From Amaranthus tricolor (taxonomy: Eukaryota > Streptophyta > Magnoliopsida > Caryophyllales > Amaranthaceae): a DNA stretch of 64,000 nt. Position numbers and translations under genes: made by a program. The first letter of the stretch is position 1, and the number at the start of each line of letters is the position of its first letter. This document shows positions 23,481-35,300 of this stretch, one piece after another. The notes under the pieces are model-generated. The model was not told the DNA's origin, did no database searches, and saw nothing but the letters and a program-made list of their open reading frames with translations. Where the stretch lies: the NCBI RefSeq assembly GCF_026212465.1, contig NC_080058.1, forward strand, positions 21,412,335-21,476,334, written 5' to 3'.

Positions 23481-25080
23481 AAGAACCTAAGCTGAACTTA
23501 GCAGTGTCCTCAATGCGACAAAAAGGCTTTAGAGAAGGTGCGAGGACTCTAGTCATCACTCTCATCATCATCATCATCTCTTTCATCATCACCATCATCA
23601 TCATCTCCTCATCCTGTGCCCCAGGATCAAAAGAAGTACTAGTGCCTCCCCCAGAACCATAAACATAACCAAAATCACCTGGTGGTGGTGTGTACCTTCA
23701 TGGGTGCACATGATCCGAGGCAATATGTCCCTTCCCGTAATGATGGTTATATATTGGATATTGGGTACGCTAATAATCAACCATGAATTGGTCAATCCAG
23801 CTCTAGTGTGCCTCTATCCGGTCAAACTTCTGATCAAAGTCGTCCATATGCAGATGTAAACTCTATAGGGAGGCTAAGACGGGATCAGGTTCGGTATGGT
23901 GGGGTTATGGTGGGGGTGGAGGTGTTGCAAGAGAGGTGCCACCAAACTCGTAGGTAGAGGATGGACCTCCTCGCTCAAATGCAGATGAGGGGCGACGTTC
24001 CTCGTTTGTGGAGGAAGAGCCACGACGTCCCCAACGAGAGTACTGATTGTGGAAGGCGTGTGGTGGTGGCCTTTACACTGCTAGAGGATCAGGTGCCCAC
24101 CCTTCTATTCTAAAAAGATGCGTGGGGCGGTTTGGGATCAAATCGGAGAGGTCTTGGGTGGAGAGAAGGATACCGATTTGTCGGTCATGCACCTTCCACC
24201 ATGTTTGGCCATTAGTGAGCTCTAGCCACTTAGATTGAACTAAGTGGGTCATGCTGATAGTGGTGGTTTCTCTAGATAGTACCCCTTTCCCTCTCCAACC
24301 AAAACGCATAACAATTTGGGTGATGAGTCCGCCAAACTATATCGGTGTACAAACAGTATTAGGTTGATTAATGGTGTGTCGGAATGTATTGACTAGAAAC
24401 CTAGCAAAGTTGAAGGTAAAACCTCATTCAGGGCGGAGGAATGAGCCTAAAATAATCAAATCATTGCTATTAGCCTTATTGGACTTAGATTTGGCCGTGA
24501 TAGTGAAAGCCATGAACTTGAACCAAATCCTGATGACAAGGTGATGGACCTTTCTCAAAGCTAAATTCTGCAGGTTGGTCAAGTGTTCTCTTGAAATTAA
24601 CGGCCAAATTTGGGAAGGGTGCTGCTCATAATCTAATCCCCCTCCCGTGTTGTTCAGACCAAACAAATCTGCAAGCTCAGTCGTAGTGAGCTGTCGCTCA
24701 ATCCCATCTATCCTCAAATATATTGTGGTCTCCCCATAATTATCCTGTGTTATAGTCAAGGAACTCAGAAACTCTAGGAGTAATTCGGGATATGTTTCCC
24801 TATGCATATAAAACATGAAGCCCATGCCTATGGCTTGAAAGAAATGCATAGCATACTCAAATAAATCTAGGTTTCTAAGCACATTTGCACAAATAAACCT
24901 AGTGGGAATGATAGGTCTTTCCTTGAGATTTTAAAACTTATCTCGCTGATCTTCATTCCTGAAAACAATGTTGGGGTAGTCCTCATCTGGTTCTATTACT
25001 GGCTCTTGTTGTGCTGATGGAGTGCTCTCTCCTCCTCCTTTACCTCCTAGGTCCCATTGCTTGTTTATGTGGATGAATTT
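23480..25080 (-). pseudogene. Athila-type retrotransposon ORF1 (PF03078-like), broken
   Basis: Minus-strand frames read VFRNEDQRDKF, RPIIPTRFICANVLRNLDLF, MGFMFYMHRETYPELLLEFL, TTIYLRIDGIERQLTTTELA, then DLFGLN. This is the pattern of the 'Arabidopsis retrotransposon ORF-1' family linked to Athila gypsy elements. A shifted frame (24309-24073) continues GKGVLSRETTTISMTHLV and LFRIEGWAPDP. The tail to about 23480 is rich in Asp/Met from ATC/CAT repeats. Stops near 24930 and between segments inactivate it. No LTR, reverse transcriptase or primer site was seen nearby. Confidence 0.7.
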
Positions 25081-26133
25081 CCTGAAACTAAGACTCACAA
25101 AAAGCAAAGAATATCCGACTCAACACCTCATCTTTGTTCACAGAAAGGGCTTCTTCGTTACAAGTGATAGAGGGTAGAACCGGTGGGGGTTCAAAAGGGT
25201 ACTTAGATTCATGAGCCTCAAGAGTATCAAGGGAGAAAGGTGCCACACCAGAAGAAGAAAACACCTTGATGGTAGCAGTGTAGTGTCCATCCCCAAGCTT
25301 ACGTTAGCATTGATACAAATTGGAATCTTCAAGATTACTAACCTTCTTAGCACCAGCAAGAGGGAGAGAAGCATCACCTAATCGATCCAAAACCAAACCA
25401 AGCCTGTCACAGGGTCCCGCCATCTAGAAATTGCACTTGAAATTCCATCAAATTGGCAACGTTTTCTCCTTCTAGACCCACATTCAGATCTATTCGTAGG
25501 CAAAAGGTACCCAAAACACAACAAGGCAAAACCAAAAGTTGCACCCAAGCAGACACATCACCCGGGCAAGCTAAGACCGCATCAAGAGCATGAAGAAACA
25601 CCTAACCAAAGCCAAGGCACAACTTGGGGGGAATACTCTTTACCGTTTGAAAAGGTTTCAAAAACACACAGTTAAGCAGATCAACATCAAAACTAGGAGA
25701 AAGGAAACCACCAGAAGAACCCAAGGGGGTGCCTCATTAGCCGCAGAAGAACCCAAGGAGGGGGCCTCATCAGCCGCAAAAGGATCACGTGTGGAGGCTA
25801 GAAGACGAGAGATGCCATGGATTGCATCATCGCCTATGGGGGTGGGGCAAGAATCACTGAGCCATTGGCATGTTTACAATTCTTACTAAATGAGTGAGTG
25901 TGCAAACAATCCCCACAAGGCCAAATACCTGCCTTTTTAAGAGCTAGGTCGAGAGTTGAGAACAAGAAAGGGTCACCTACAATCTGATCTTTAAGATAGA
26001 GCCTAGACTCAATCGAGCTAAAATGGCAACCCCCTAAATGATCAATGAAGTACTTTTTAGATAGCCCCTTACCACCTCCACTATTGCAGCCATCGCGACC
26101 CCTAAAATGGCAAGGAATCCTTTCAAAAACCAT
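25081..26133 (-). pseudogene. LINE (RTE-like) ORF, N-terminal half, broken
   Basis: The frame begins MVFERIPCHFRGRDGCNSGG and holds Cys/His pairs (CHFRGRDGC, HLGGCHF, CGDCLHTHSFSKNC) of a zinc-finger-like N-terminus. Farther along, LDAVLACPGDVSAWVQLLVL is followed in another frame by GDASLPLAGAKKV, RKLGDGHYTATIKVFSSSGV and SVNKDEVLSRIFFAF. From memory this order occurs in plant LINE proteins just before the reverse transcriptase. Stops and frameshifts are numerous. The reverse transcriptase itself is missing because the sequence changes to the Athila ORF at about 25080. Confidence 0.68.
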
Positions 26134-26770
26134 GTGAAAGCACTACACAACCACCCAACAACATACATCAAAGGACAGAAAACATATCACCCATAGACCC
26201 ACAGCATATAAAGGAAGCAAATAAACGTAAGGCAAACTTGCGAGACACTCTGAGATAGTAAGCCCGCAACCAAATAAACAAAACAAAGGAACACCCAAAA
26301 CCGCAGCCACGGAGGAGCACCTAGCAACACGCAATCGAAGACCCACTGGAAAATGAAAGCAAACCCGAACCAAAGAAAAGCACAGCACACCAACTGAAAC
26401 AAGAACAAAAGCTACCACAATTCCCGAAGGAATCCAAACTATAGCCGTTGAACAAGAACAAAACACCCCCTTAAAATAAGCTGGAACAACAATAAGATTC
26501 AAACCCGACCTACTATAACAGCACACTAAACTGTCGGTGATGGAAGAAACACTTGCCGGAAAACCAAGCCCAAGACACAGCAACAAAAACCCAAGTACGA
26601 CCACGCTTGAATGGGAAACAAAACCAACTAAAAAAACGACGTGAAAAAAAAAACAGAGGAGGGGCCATACCTACTGTACCACGAGACACCAAAGCCGGAG
26701 GCAACTCACCGGCAGCTTGGCCGACCATCTGAAGCATCCATGGTGCTGCACCCACTGTCGTCTCCACGAA
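26134..26770 (-). other. Probable 5' region of the LINE
   Basis: GC content is higher than in the surroundings. Long open frames on the minus strand (26604-26143 and 26767-26513) encode hydrophobic, low-complexity peptides without a family match. Their position just upstream of the LINE start suggests its 5' untranslated region. Confidence 0.35.
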
Positions 26771-26824
26771 CTAAGTAGAACCCTTGCAAGTCGCCTCCAC
26801 TATCGCTAGAGAGAGAAACAGTCG

Positions 26825-26826
<2 letters not shown>

Positions 26827-26892
<66 letters not shown>
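26827..26892. repeat. (ATT)22 microsatellite
   Basis: Perfect ATT repeat of 66 bp. It ends 10 bp before the Stowaway target TA at 26901. Confidence 0.97.
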
Positions 26893-26902
26893 TTGTGTGT
26901 TA

Positions 26903-27261
26903 CTTCCTCCGTTCCATAATACCCGCTATATTTTCTATTTTTGGCAATTTCATATTACTTGCTATATTTCCGTTTTTAGTAATAAAATAATCATTTAAAG
27001 TTCTATCTACCCCTATTTTTATCCTACTCTATACTCTATACTTTTCTAACAACCTATTTTTTCTTTTTCTTTTTCAATTAACAATAATAAAATACTATAC
27101 TCTATACTTTTCTAACAACCTATTTTTCCTTTTTCTTTTTCAATTAAAAATAATAAAATACTATACTCTATAAAGTAAACAATCAGCTACAGTGTAGGTC
27201 AATCACTTTTCTTAATCCCCGTGCCCATGCAAATGTAGCAACAATATCAGAACGGAGAAAA
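26903..27261. mobile_element. Stowaway MITE
   Basis: Left end CTTCCTCCGTTCCATAATA and right end, reverse complemented, TTTTCTCCGTTCTGATATTG are inverted, and both edges are flanked by TA (26901-26902 and 27262-27263). CTCCGT-type ends and TA duplication define Stowaway (Tc1/mariner) MITEs. An internal 66-bp tandem duplication (27034-27099, 27100-27165) lengthens it to 359 bp. Confidence 0.85.
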
Positions 27262-27539
27262 TATATGACAATATCTTATACTCAACAATTTATGGCTACT
27301 ATAATTAATTATGAAGTATGATACTGAGTGCAAAATTAGGATATTATTATTTGGAAATAATTTGAATATAACTTTACATCTTCTTATTGAATGGAGTTAT
27401 TATTATTACTAATTAAGTACTATTGAATAGCCTTTATCCATCTTCCTCATTTAACTATTGTCATATTTTCATTTTTAATATTTAATTATTATTATCATTA
27501 CTTATTCTTGTATAATAATGTATTATGAGAATAGTGATG

Positions 27540-28880
27540 CCTCATTTCCGATTGAAACACATGCTATGTGTTTGGTTGAACTCATCATTTAACTTGTCCT
27601 ATCATCTTCCCTATCTTCCCTTATAAATACTCTAATTATGGTGAGAAGTTGGGTACTCCTCCACATTTTTATTTTTCATTATAGTAAGTAGAGTATTTAG
27701 TAATATTTAGGATATCAGTAGTCATGACGTCGGATCCACGATTTGTGAAAGTAAGAGTTAAGTGTTTGTTCGGCTGATTCATTTTTAATCTCTTTCCATT
27801 ACATCTATAGTCTCTATTATGAGGTGAGTAGTTATGTCTAATACTTCTATGTCTTTTGGATAGAAATTTCTAGAACTCAAACTCATGTTCGAAAATGGTG
27901 ATTTTGCAAATAAAAAAAATATTATATATATCAAAGACGATGGCAATATTAATTTTGACGGTGATTATTATTGGGTTTCTTTGGTATAGAATGCATACAT
28001 ATATTTAGGTCTTTTTTGTTACTATTATTTACTCATTAGATCTTTTAAGTGGTATTATTATTTATGAAACAAATTTCAATAGTGCTGGTTAGTTTGGTTA
28101 TATATGAATTTTTATTTTTAATGTTTGATTTGGAAACGAAAACAAACCTTTCGTATTATTATGTCACTAAAAACGTATTTTTATTGGTTTATGTAAGTTG
28201 TCTTACATAATAAATGTTTTTGCCCCGGATTGTGTAAGGTAGGTCAGCCCTTGGTGCATCTAAATGTGACATGTTTTATATTGCCAAAAGTAAATTACCT
28301 TTCTAAAGTATTAAGTGGATTAGCTTTTTAGTAGTCCATGAAAAAAAATGTGTTAGTTTTATGACATTATATAAATGAATATTGTCAATAAATTTTCAAA
28401 GTGTGACGATTCAAATGTTTTATATGAGTATTTAAAAAGTGTGACAATTCAAGTGTTTTATACTATATGATTATATTTTTATATAAAAGTATTTTAAGAT
28501 TTTGTGGATCTCAAAAATTACTTTAAAAGTCAAACGTTTTCAAGTATAACTAGTTTGACACGTTAGAGTAACTATTCATTGAGAAATGGTTCATGTTTTG
28601 TGTTTTTGTTTTCCCCTAGTAATGTCAAGTTCTTTGACGTGTTTAATGCATGAGTGTTGAACGGCGTAGATTATATGTCGTAAGTGTATTTAGATAAATT
28701 AGCGTTAAAACATTTATTTTATTTAAAACTATATTAGTTTTAATTGTTTTTGACACATTACACTTTCTAAGTGTGGGGGACACCCTACTTTTACATACCG
28801 CTGCTATTAAATATTATTCACATGTATTATCATTTATTATTTTATTATTATAAAACATAGGGGTGTTATAGTTGAATCTT
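27540..28880 (+). repeat. LTR-like sequence, probably gypsy
   Basis: TTATAAATACTC at about 27620 resembles an LTR TATA element, and the region ends GGGGTGTTATAG at about 28870, like the 3' end of many plant gypsy LTRs. No internal domain or second LTR is seen. It directly precedes the Helitron helicase relic. Confidence 0.3.
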
Positions 28881-30296
28881 AAATCCTTGCCTTGTTGTCA
28901 TGCGTCATATAGCTACATATAATTGGCCATGACTGAATACTAGTTTAGGCAGAAATAACCCTACATTCTTTAAAAATTGACCTTGACTTTTATTAATGGT
29001 CATTGCAAATCATAAGTTCAAAGGAAATTGTCATCTTTGGAGGCGAACTAGAAAAGTGTGATGAATCAGATGATGTAAGTGTTATACGTGGAATAAAGAC
29101 CTTAGCTTGTTCATTAGAGCCTGAAAGAAAGCTTGTCTCTATAATATCATCTCCCAATTGATTAACAACCAATTGCACGGACCAGCTGATTGATCTGTAT
29201 TACAATGCAACATCACAGGCAATCCAATCTTCAATCTAATTTCGTGATTTGGTAGACCAGAACATTTTAATTAGGGTGTTTAAAAACTCAATTGAATACA
29301 TTTATAGCAGCGTTGTCATTAGAATTACTAATGCTATATGAACTGAAGTAAATCTTTTCTTCTCCACATATAAAGAATAACACATGATTATTAACTCGTG
29401 AGACAGTTTCATCTGTAGGTGCTAAAATAGCCCTGTCATATCTAATAAATTTTCTTGTATATTAGGATATGTGGTTTCAACTATCGCCCTTATCGGATCT
29501 AATCCTACATTAATAGGATGTGAGGAGGTATATCAATGGTAGTTTCTGCATCATTTGGTCCACCAACAAGTCCATCACCGATACTTAGAATCCAATCAGG
29601 GAATTTTCTTATTTCATCAACATCACTGATGTCATTTTGCAAGCATATATTCTTGGTCAACCTTAAAACTTTGCAAAATCCCAAATGTATGATAAGTTAA
29701 GTGATGTATATACAATATCTTGTCGTGACCCTGTTGGAATGATAGAAACAAGGTGTCAAAAATCACCTCCAAAGACAATGTCTTTTCCTGCAAATGGCTT
29801 ATTTATATATAGTGCTTTTAAGAAATACTTGCTCATCTTTCGTGCTTCATCCCATATAACTAGGCACGTTCGTTCTAATAATGCGCACAAATTGGTACCA
29901 GGCTCGGTACCATTACACATTGAATTGATCGTAGCACAAATAGAAATTCCAAATACTTGCTCATCTGCATATATATTTAATGTTGCTCATGATCTCAAAA
30001 GACTTTGGTGTGCAAATAAATTATTTTTGTGTTTATGATAAAAGTATAAATTTCATGTATTAAAATATAACTATATTAATTATTAAGTTAATAAATAACA
30101 ATAACAACATACCTGGTATGGATAATATTTAGTCATTGTTTACGAAGAATATATGTTGATAGTGCGTGCCAAGTTTTATCCCATAGAAATTGATCAGGTA
30201 TTGAGACACTATTAGACATCAATAATAGATTTCTTAAGTAATCACTTGTGCCCCATGAACATACTTCCATGATTGCATCTACATACTTATTGTAAC
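28875..30296 (-). pseudogene. Helitron helicase (PIF1-like), C-terminal part, degraded
   Basis: Minus-strand blocks in Helitron order: MEVCSWGTSDYLRNLLLMSN (30270 region), SICATINSMCNGTEPGTNLC, LVIWDEA (Walker B), KPFAGKDIVFGGDF followed by a stop where RQ is expected, TKNICLQND, IRKFPDWILSIGDG, TIDIP, LPNHEIRLKIGLPVMLHCN, LETSFLSG-like then KVFIPRITL, and [10 protein letters not shown]. Several frameshifts and stops break it. The Rep nuclease domain and Walker A region are not seen. The helicase C-terminus lies at the low-coordinate end, so a matching 3' terminus would be expected left of 28875; I did not find one. Confidence 0.88.
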
Positions 30297-30895
30297 AGAT
30301 TCAAAATTTTTAATCTTAATCTTTCTATTAATTATTCCAAATTATCACCAAACAACCACCAATAATTCGAACACCACCTTCACAAACGGCCACCACCAAA
30401 CACACCAATAGACCACCAACAATTTCACTAGCGTAGGATAGGATTTCGATTGGGTGGCTTAGGTTTTCGTTTGGGGGGGCAAGGGTTTTGATTAGGTGGC
30501 GATTGCGATTGCGACTGCGACTCAAGTAGGTGGTGATTGGCTTAGGGTTTCGATTGGGTGGGCTAGAGATTCGATTGGGTAGGCTAAATTTTGATTGGGG
30601 TGGTGATGATGACTCAAATGTGGTTGGGGATGAGGCTGTGGCATGGTAATTGGGTTTGGTGGGCATGGGGCTGAGGCTAGTGCAGGAAGAGTGGTGGATA
30701 GAATTTTTTTTTTTTTATTTTTTTTATTGAAGATTACCTAGATGATCTACTATCCTAGGTTAAAATTTAGAAAGGTATGCCACCAACAAATACATCCTAA
30801 AGTTGGGATTATACAAAAATAATTCAAAATTCGGATTATTCTCAGCAAATTGCGCAAAGTTCAAATTATTAACGTCAAATTCTTTAATTTTATTC
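30297..30895. other. Low-complexity spacer
   Basis: 30430-30660 has imperfect repeats of TTCGATTGGGTGG-like units, which yield a Pro/Ser-rich minus-strand open frame (30666-30328) with no domain. The rest is AT-rich. Confidence 0.5.
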
Positions 30896-31243
30896 ATCTC
30901 TACTCTAGCCAATGAAAAGAATGTAAATTTTTTTTTTCGCTAAAGTATTGATCAAAAAGAAATAATTGTAAACTAATGTGATTTCTAAGTAGAACATATT
31001 TATGTTTTTTTTTTGTTTTTTTTGTTTTTAAATATTTTTATTAAGTTATATATGTAAATTAATCAATGTTCACATTCAATGGTCCAATAGCAAATTGTTA
31101 TAATAATGTTATGTTGATTATTACATTCTAATGAAAAAAATTAAAACTTAATAACGATAATATAACTACATTTTTATTTAAAAACAAATGCTTTTGTGTA
31201 TTAATATTAAGAAATTCGTGCATCGTATGAATTTCTATACTAG
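30896..31243 (+). mobile_element. Short non-autonomous Helitron (3' terminus clear, 5' end tentative)
   Basis: The 3' terminus has a stem-loop, GAAATTC (31211-31217) pairing with GAATTTC (31229-31235) around GTGCATCGTAT, followed by TATACTAG with CTAG at 31240-31243 and T after it. Hairpin plus CTAG is the classic plant Helitron end. A possible 5' end is TCTCTACTCTAG at about 30896. It is about 350 bp, AT-rich and non-coding. Its orientation is opposite to the helicase relic, so they are separate elements. Confidence 0.7.
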
Positions 31244-31790
31244 TAATTCATATACGAGGAAAAAATTCAATATTTGTTGTTTCTAATACATGATTCTTCT
31301 TAAAATCATCTCCCCCTGCTATTCAATTTAATACAATTATGTTATTCGCCCCTATTCCCATCTCATATTTTCTCCATTTCAACCCCATACAAATGTGATG
31401 GTATAAATTTAATGTTAGATAGTTTTGCATTAATTGACATTAAGGTGAACCGTAAAAGAGGCGAAAAAAAATTACATTATTAAAATACTTTCTTTAAATC
31501 ATTGCAAACAAATTCTTTGGGGTCAGAGTCACAAATAGAATTGAAATTATAATGATGTACATACTCTCATCAATATAACTTTGCTTTACATGATTATTTG
31601 AACCAGCAACTGTCTTAACTAGAGCACACCTCCAATCTATCTAGAAAGCACATCTCCAATGTAAATCAAAAATAAGAAACAAAATAAAAAAGTAAACATC
31701 CTTGATTCTTCTATACAATGCTTATGCCTATTGTTATTTCATTTACATTGGTATGATGTACGGTTTGCTAACTACAACTTATTGTAAACT
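31244..31790. other. Intergenic AT-rich DNA downstream of the formin
   Basis: No gene, repeat border or RNA gene recognised. Confidence 0.5.
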
Positions 31791-31799
31791 CATTTACAC

Positions 31800-32213
31800 T
31801 AGTAGTTGACATGTCTGCCATCATATAATATTCCCCTGTCGCATACCACAGCCTCATTATCAGAATTTGGCAAAGTAAAAAAAAGGATTACAAAGGGTAT
31901 CTGCCTTAGCTTCTCATTATGGCGAAAGAAACACCTACGCCCAATGACGGATCTTCAACAGTTTTTGTGTAGAGGCCAAGATCCACCACCCTGGCCATGG
32001 CCGTAACCATGCTACTTAATTACTGGAAGGGTTGTGTTAGTGTATCAGCACAAAATATAAATAAGTCAAAGCTGCACCGAGAAAGATAGATAATCCTATC
32101 CTTGCAACCTTGAAGTTGATTCCTTCACTTGAGAGTTGAGTTGAGGCATCTGATTTTCCCTTTTCCACACTTGGAGCAACTAAGTATCATCATATCAGAT
32201 TTGTCCTGAAATC
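31800..32213 (-). other. FH13 3' untranslated region (extent inferred)
   Basis: Follows the formin stop codon (32216-32214) without further splice signals that I can support. No sharp poly(A) signal was fixed; the lower limit is a guess. Confidence 0.35.
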
Positions 32214-32332
32214 TTAACCTTTTTGATTTCCTGAATCTTTTTCTTTTTTCTTTTTGTCAAGCTCAAGTTGCTTGCAGTTCTCCTCATGTGCTCGGTTGAA
32301 CATTCGTGTAAAATTAACTAGAGTTGAGACAA
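32214..32332 (-). CDS. FH13: FH13 exon 17 (C-terminus, stop)
   Basis: Acceptor CTGCTGTAG. The first two bases complete a Val codon, then [20 protein letters not shown], a Lys/Asp/Glu-rich tail [14 protein letters not shown] and TAA. The tail is shorter than the one I recall in Arabidopsis FH13. Confidence 0.92.
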
Positions 32333-35300
32333 CTACAGCAGAACATGACACAAGAATAAGATATATGTGCGAGCCTAAAACATGTTAGTGTTTTTTATGA
32401 CAATATTCTGAAATATGCTTATTCATTTAGTCATAGAAACATATGCTACCTCATTCCAATCACCAAATTCCCTTGCAACTAATTAGAAGTCAACTAATAA
32501 ACAACAGTAAGATGCATGTTAATGATGTATCATTAAAATCCCTGTTCAACCTAATCACTTGCATAAAGAGCAATCAGAAGCTGCATCTTCATCAAGTGTT
32601 TACCGAGACTAAAGCTAGTAAAATAAATTATATATATATATATTTTGAAAAATTATTTCCAACTCTAGACCACTCTCGGGGGACTGAAAATGACCCCTGA
32701 CCAAAAGCCATTCTTCTGAATCCCCTAGGAATTAAAGTCTTCAGGAACAGGAGGTTAGGTTTACTGTTTACTAATTTAAGTTTTATATAATGATAGTTTC
32801 TCAATGTCCCAATTCACACACAACTCCAAGACAAAGTCAATGCATCTTTATTTTGTACATGTTGAAAATGAGAACCCACCCTCAAAGTCAACCACAGCTC
32901 AAGTCAAAGATCATCCCAACTAGTTTCATAGACTAGGATCTTTGATTTCTGTCTTTGTATTTTTAACCTTTCCAAAGACATGGTGTGCTACATATGGTGT
33001 GTTAGTTTTGATTATTGTTCTGAACTTTTAAAGAGTTCTATTTCAGGTTGTACTAGCAAACTATTATCTAGCTTGATCAGTAGTTTAGGGTAGCTATGTT
33101 ATGTTACTACAAAGTCAGCAAGCTGAAAGCAGGTCAAACAAGAATCAACTGCACACATATAGCATCCCTTGAATCTTGCCAGCTGTTACAACCTCCCGCG
33201 ATCGTGGTAGAATGTGGCCAGGGCGTTACAGAAAAACAATGGACAGGCAGTTGCAAGCATCAGTGAACAGACTACCCTGGACGTTACCTGAAAGAACTGT
33301 CAGGTTGCATGGACAGTTACAAAACTCACTCATGTCCTCACATAGAGGAGTTACCAAAATAGAGTGCAAGGGGAGTTATTCAACCTCCCTCACGAACAAA
33401 TAAGAATGGAGCCAAGCTGATCCTGTTCCCTCCAATCAGGAGGTTACAGTCAGTTGAGCAGTTACTCAACCTCTTAACCAGCTGTTAATGTGACAGGTCA
33501 TCTATCCTTGTTGATACTAGTTAGCAATCTGTGTATTAGGCTAAAGTTTAGTTTCTTTCCTGTTGTGTTAGTATTGTCCTATACATAGCTATCCATGTAG
33601 TTCATTATAGTGTGACGTGTCTTATCAAGGTTTCGTTTTTACATCCCCTCTATTCCTTTCTTCATTCTAGCATCAGACACCTAGCTGTTCTTGTTAGAGC
33701 AAGAGCCAACTCTCATTATAATGGAGATGGCTTTGATTATCTTGTTGAATACTCAATGGCTTACAATAGAGAATGATGATGAGTGTGCAATGGAGTATGG
33801 AAGTATATGCTTTGGGTCACTTAATGAAGTGATAAATGATGATGATTTGGTGTCCCTTGGTGAAGGCAAGGCTCAAGTGAAGCATTGCTTGCGGTTTTGC
33901 CAAGGTATGCTCAAAATGTTCAGAGGACTCGCTCGACTGGTCGAGAATACTTGCTCAGACATACACCGACTCATTTCTGTTTTATACGGGTATTTTATGT
34001 GGGCTTTAAGGATTAGTCCTAGGGTTTTCTTATGATGTTATGGGCTATATAAAGGGTCAAATAGGCTAGAAAATCAGTAGAGAGAGGCTAATACACAAGA
34101 GGCAACTAGGGTTCATCCATTAGAGTTCTTGTATTAGTGAGTTTGTCTGAGACCACCACTAAAAAGGTGAGGTCGTTGCTTTGAGAGGTTGTTCCTAAAG
34201 CTTGTGTGGCTTTTCATGAATATACTGTTGAGTATATTAATGAAAGTAATCTTTTTTTTTTGAGGGGGAGGTATCCATAGATACCTCATAAAGTTTGTGT
34301 CTTTGTTCTCCATTGTTGTTGCTCTGTTTTTGTGTGGTTTCTTTGTGCTTTTATTGTTGCTTGTTCTTCACCAAACATCATATAGCTCATTCACAATAGT
34401 TCTCTTTAAACCCATAGCATTCCCTCCTTTGCCTGTTAAACTCCCGTCCCACACCCTCAACGTACAACCTAGTCTTATTCAGCATCTCCAGTTCTTAACA
34501 CAATTGCATCAAAACCTTTACTTTCCTGTCTCCTTACCGACACCGGGGCTATCCTATTTAAGACAGTAATTCATCCTGAAATGTAACCTCATAGCTGAAG
34601 AAAACACAAAAAATCCTTAATGAGTCTTTCCTTCGGAGAAGAGTAAACCCTTTTACTCAAAAAGTAGATCAAAAATTACAAAAAGCCCTTTTCTAAGATA
34701 CCCCTGCTCTGTTCTTATTCAGCCTCATCTCCTTCTTCCTTGTACTATCTCCTAGGTCTTAGGCGAGTGTACAACAGTCCAAAGCTTTGACAAGGGTATG
34801 TTGGGAAACTTAAGTATGCCTCATCAAACTCCATGCATCACTAAACCAAATAAGCCATGAACATACTTGAGCATGAGAAGCATGTGTCTAAGTAAACCAA
34901 CAAATTACTTAATCCGAAAATCATATTTTCTCCATAGAAGCATGGGATTCTCCCATGTTCAAGTTTCGAATAACAAATTAGTCAAATCATTTGACTCAAG
35001 TCACACTTGTACCACGGAACCAGTGCTACGTTTTGGTAATGACCACAATGCCATGAACTAGGGTAAATTTTGGTAGGCTCAAATGCTGCTAGCCTACTAC
35101 ACAGAGCAAGAGAAACAGAGGGGCTGGTACTATGGATTGGTAGTGGAAGTATAGCAGCATTGTTTCAGAGAAGTCACCAAAGAAGCAAGGTCTTGGGAAG
35201 TTTTGGGATTAATGCTTCAATTTTCTACTTGTATCCCATAAATTATGAGTAATCACACCACCACAGTGCACTAGTGAAAAAGAAGCATGTTATCAAATTC

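Noticed and set aside
26143..26604. 153-codon hydrophobic minus-strand ORF
   Set aside because: No family match; lies in the likely 5' region of a decayed LINE with skewed composition.
30328..30666. 112-codon Pro/Ser/Asn-rich minus-strand ORF
   Set aside because: Created by imperfect TTCGATTGGGTGG repeats.
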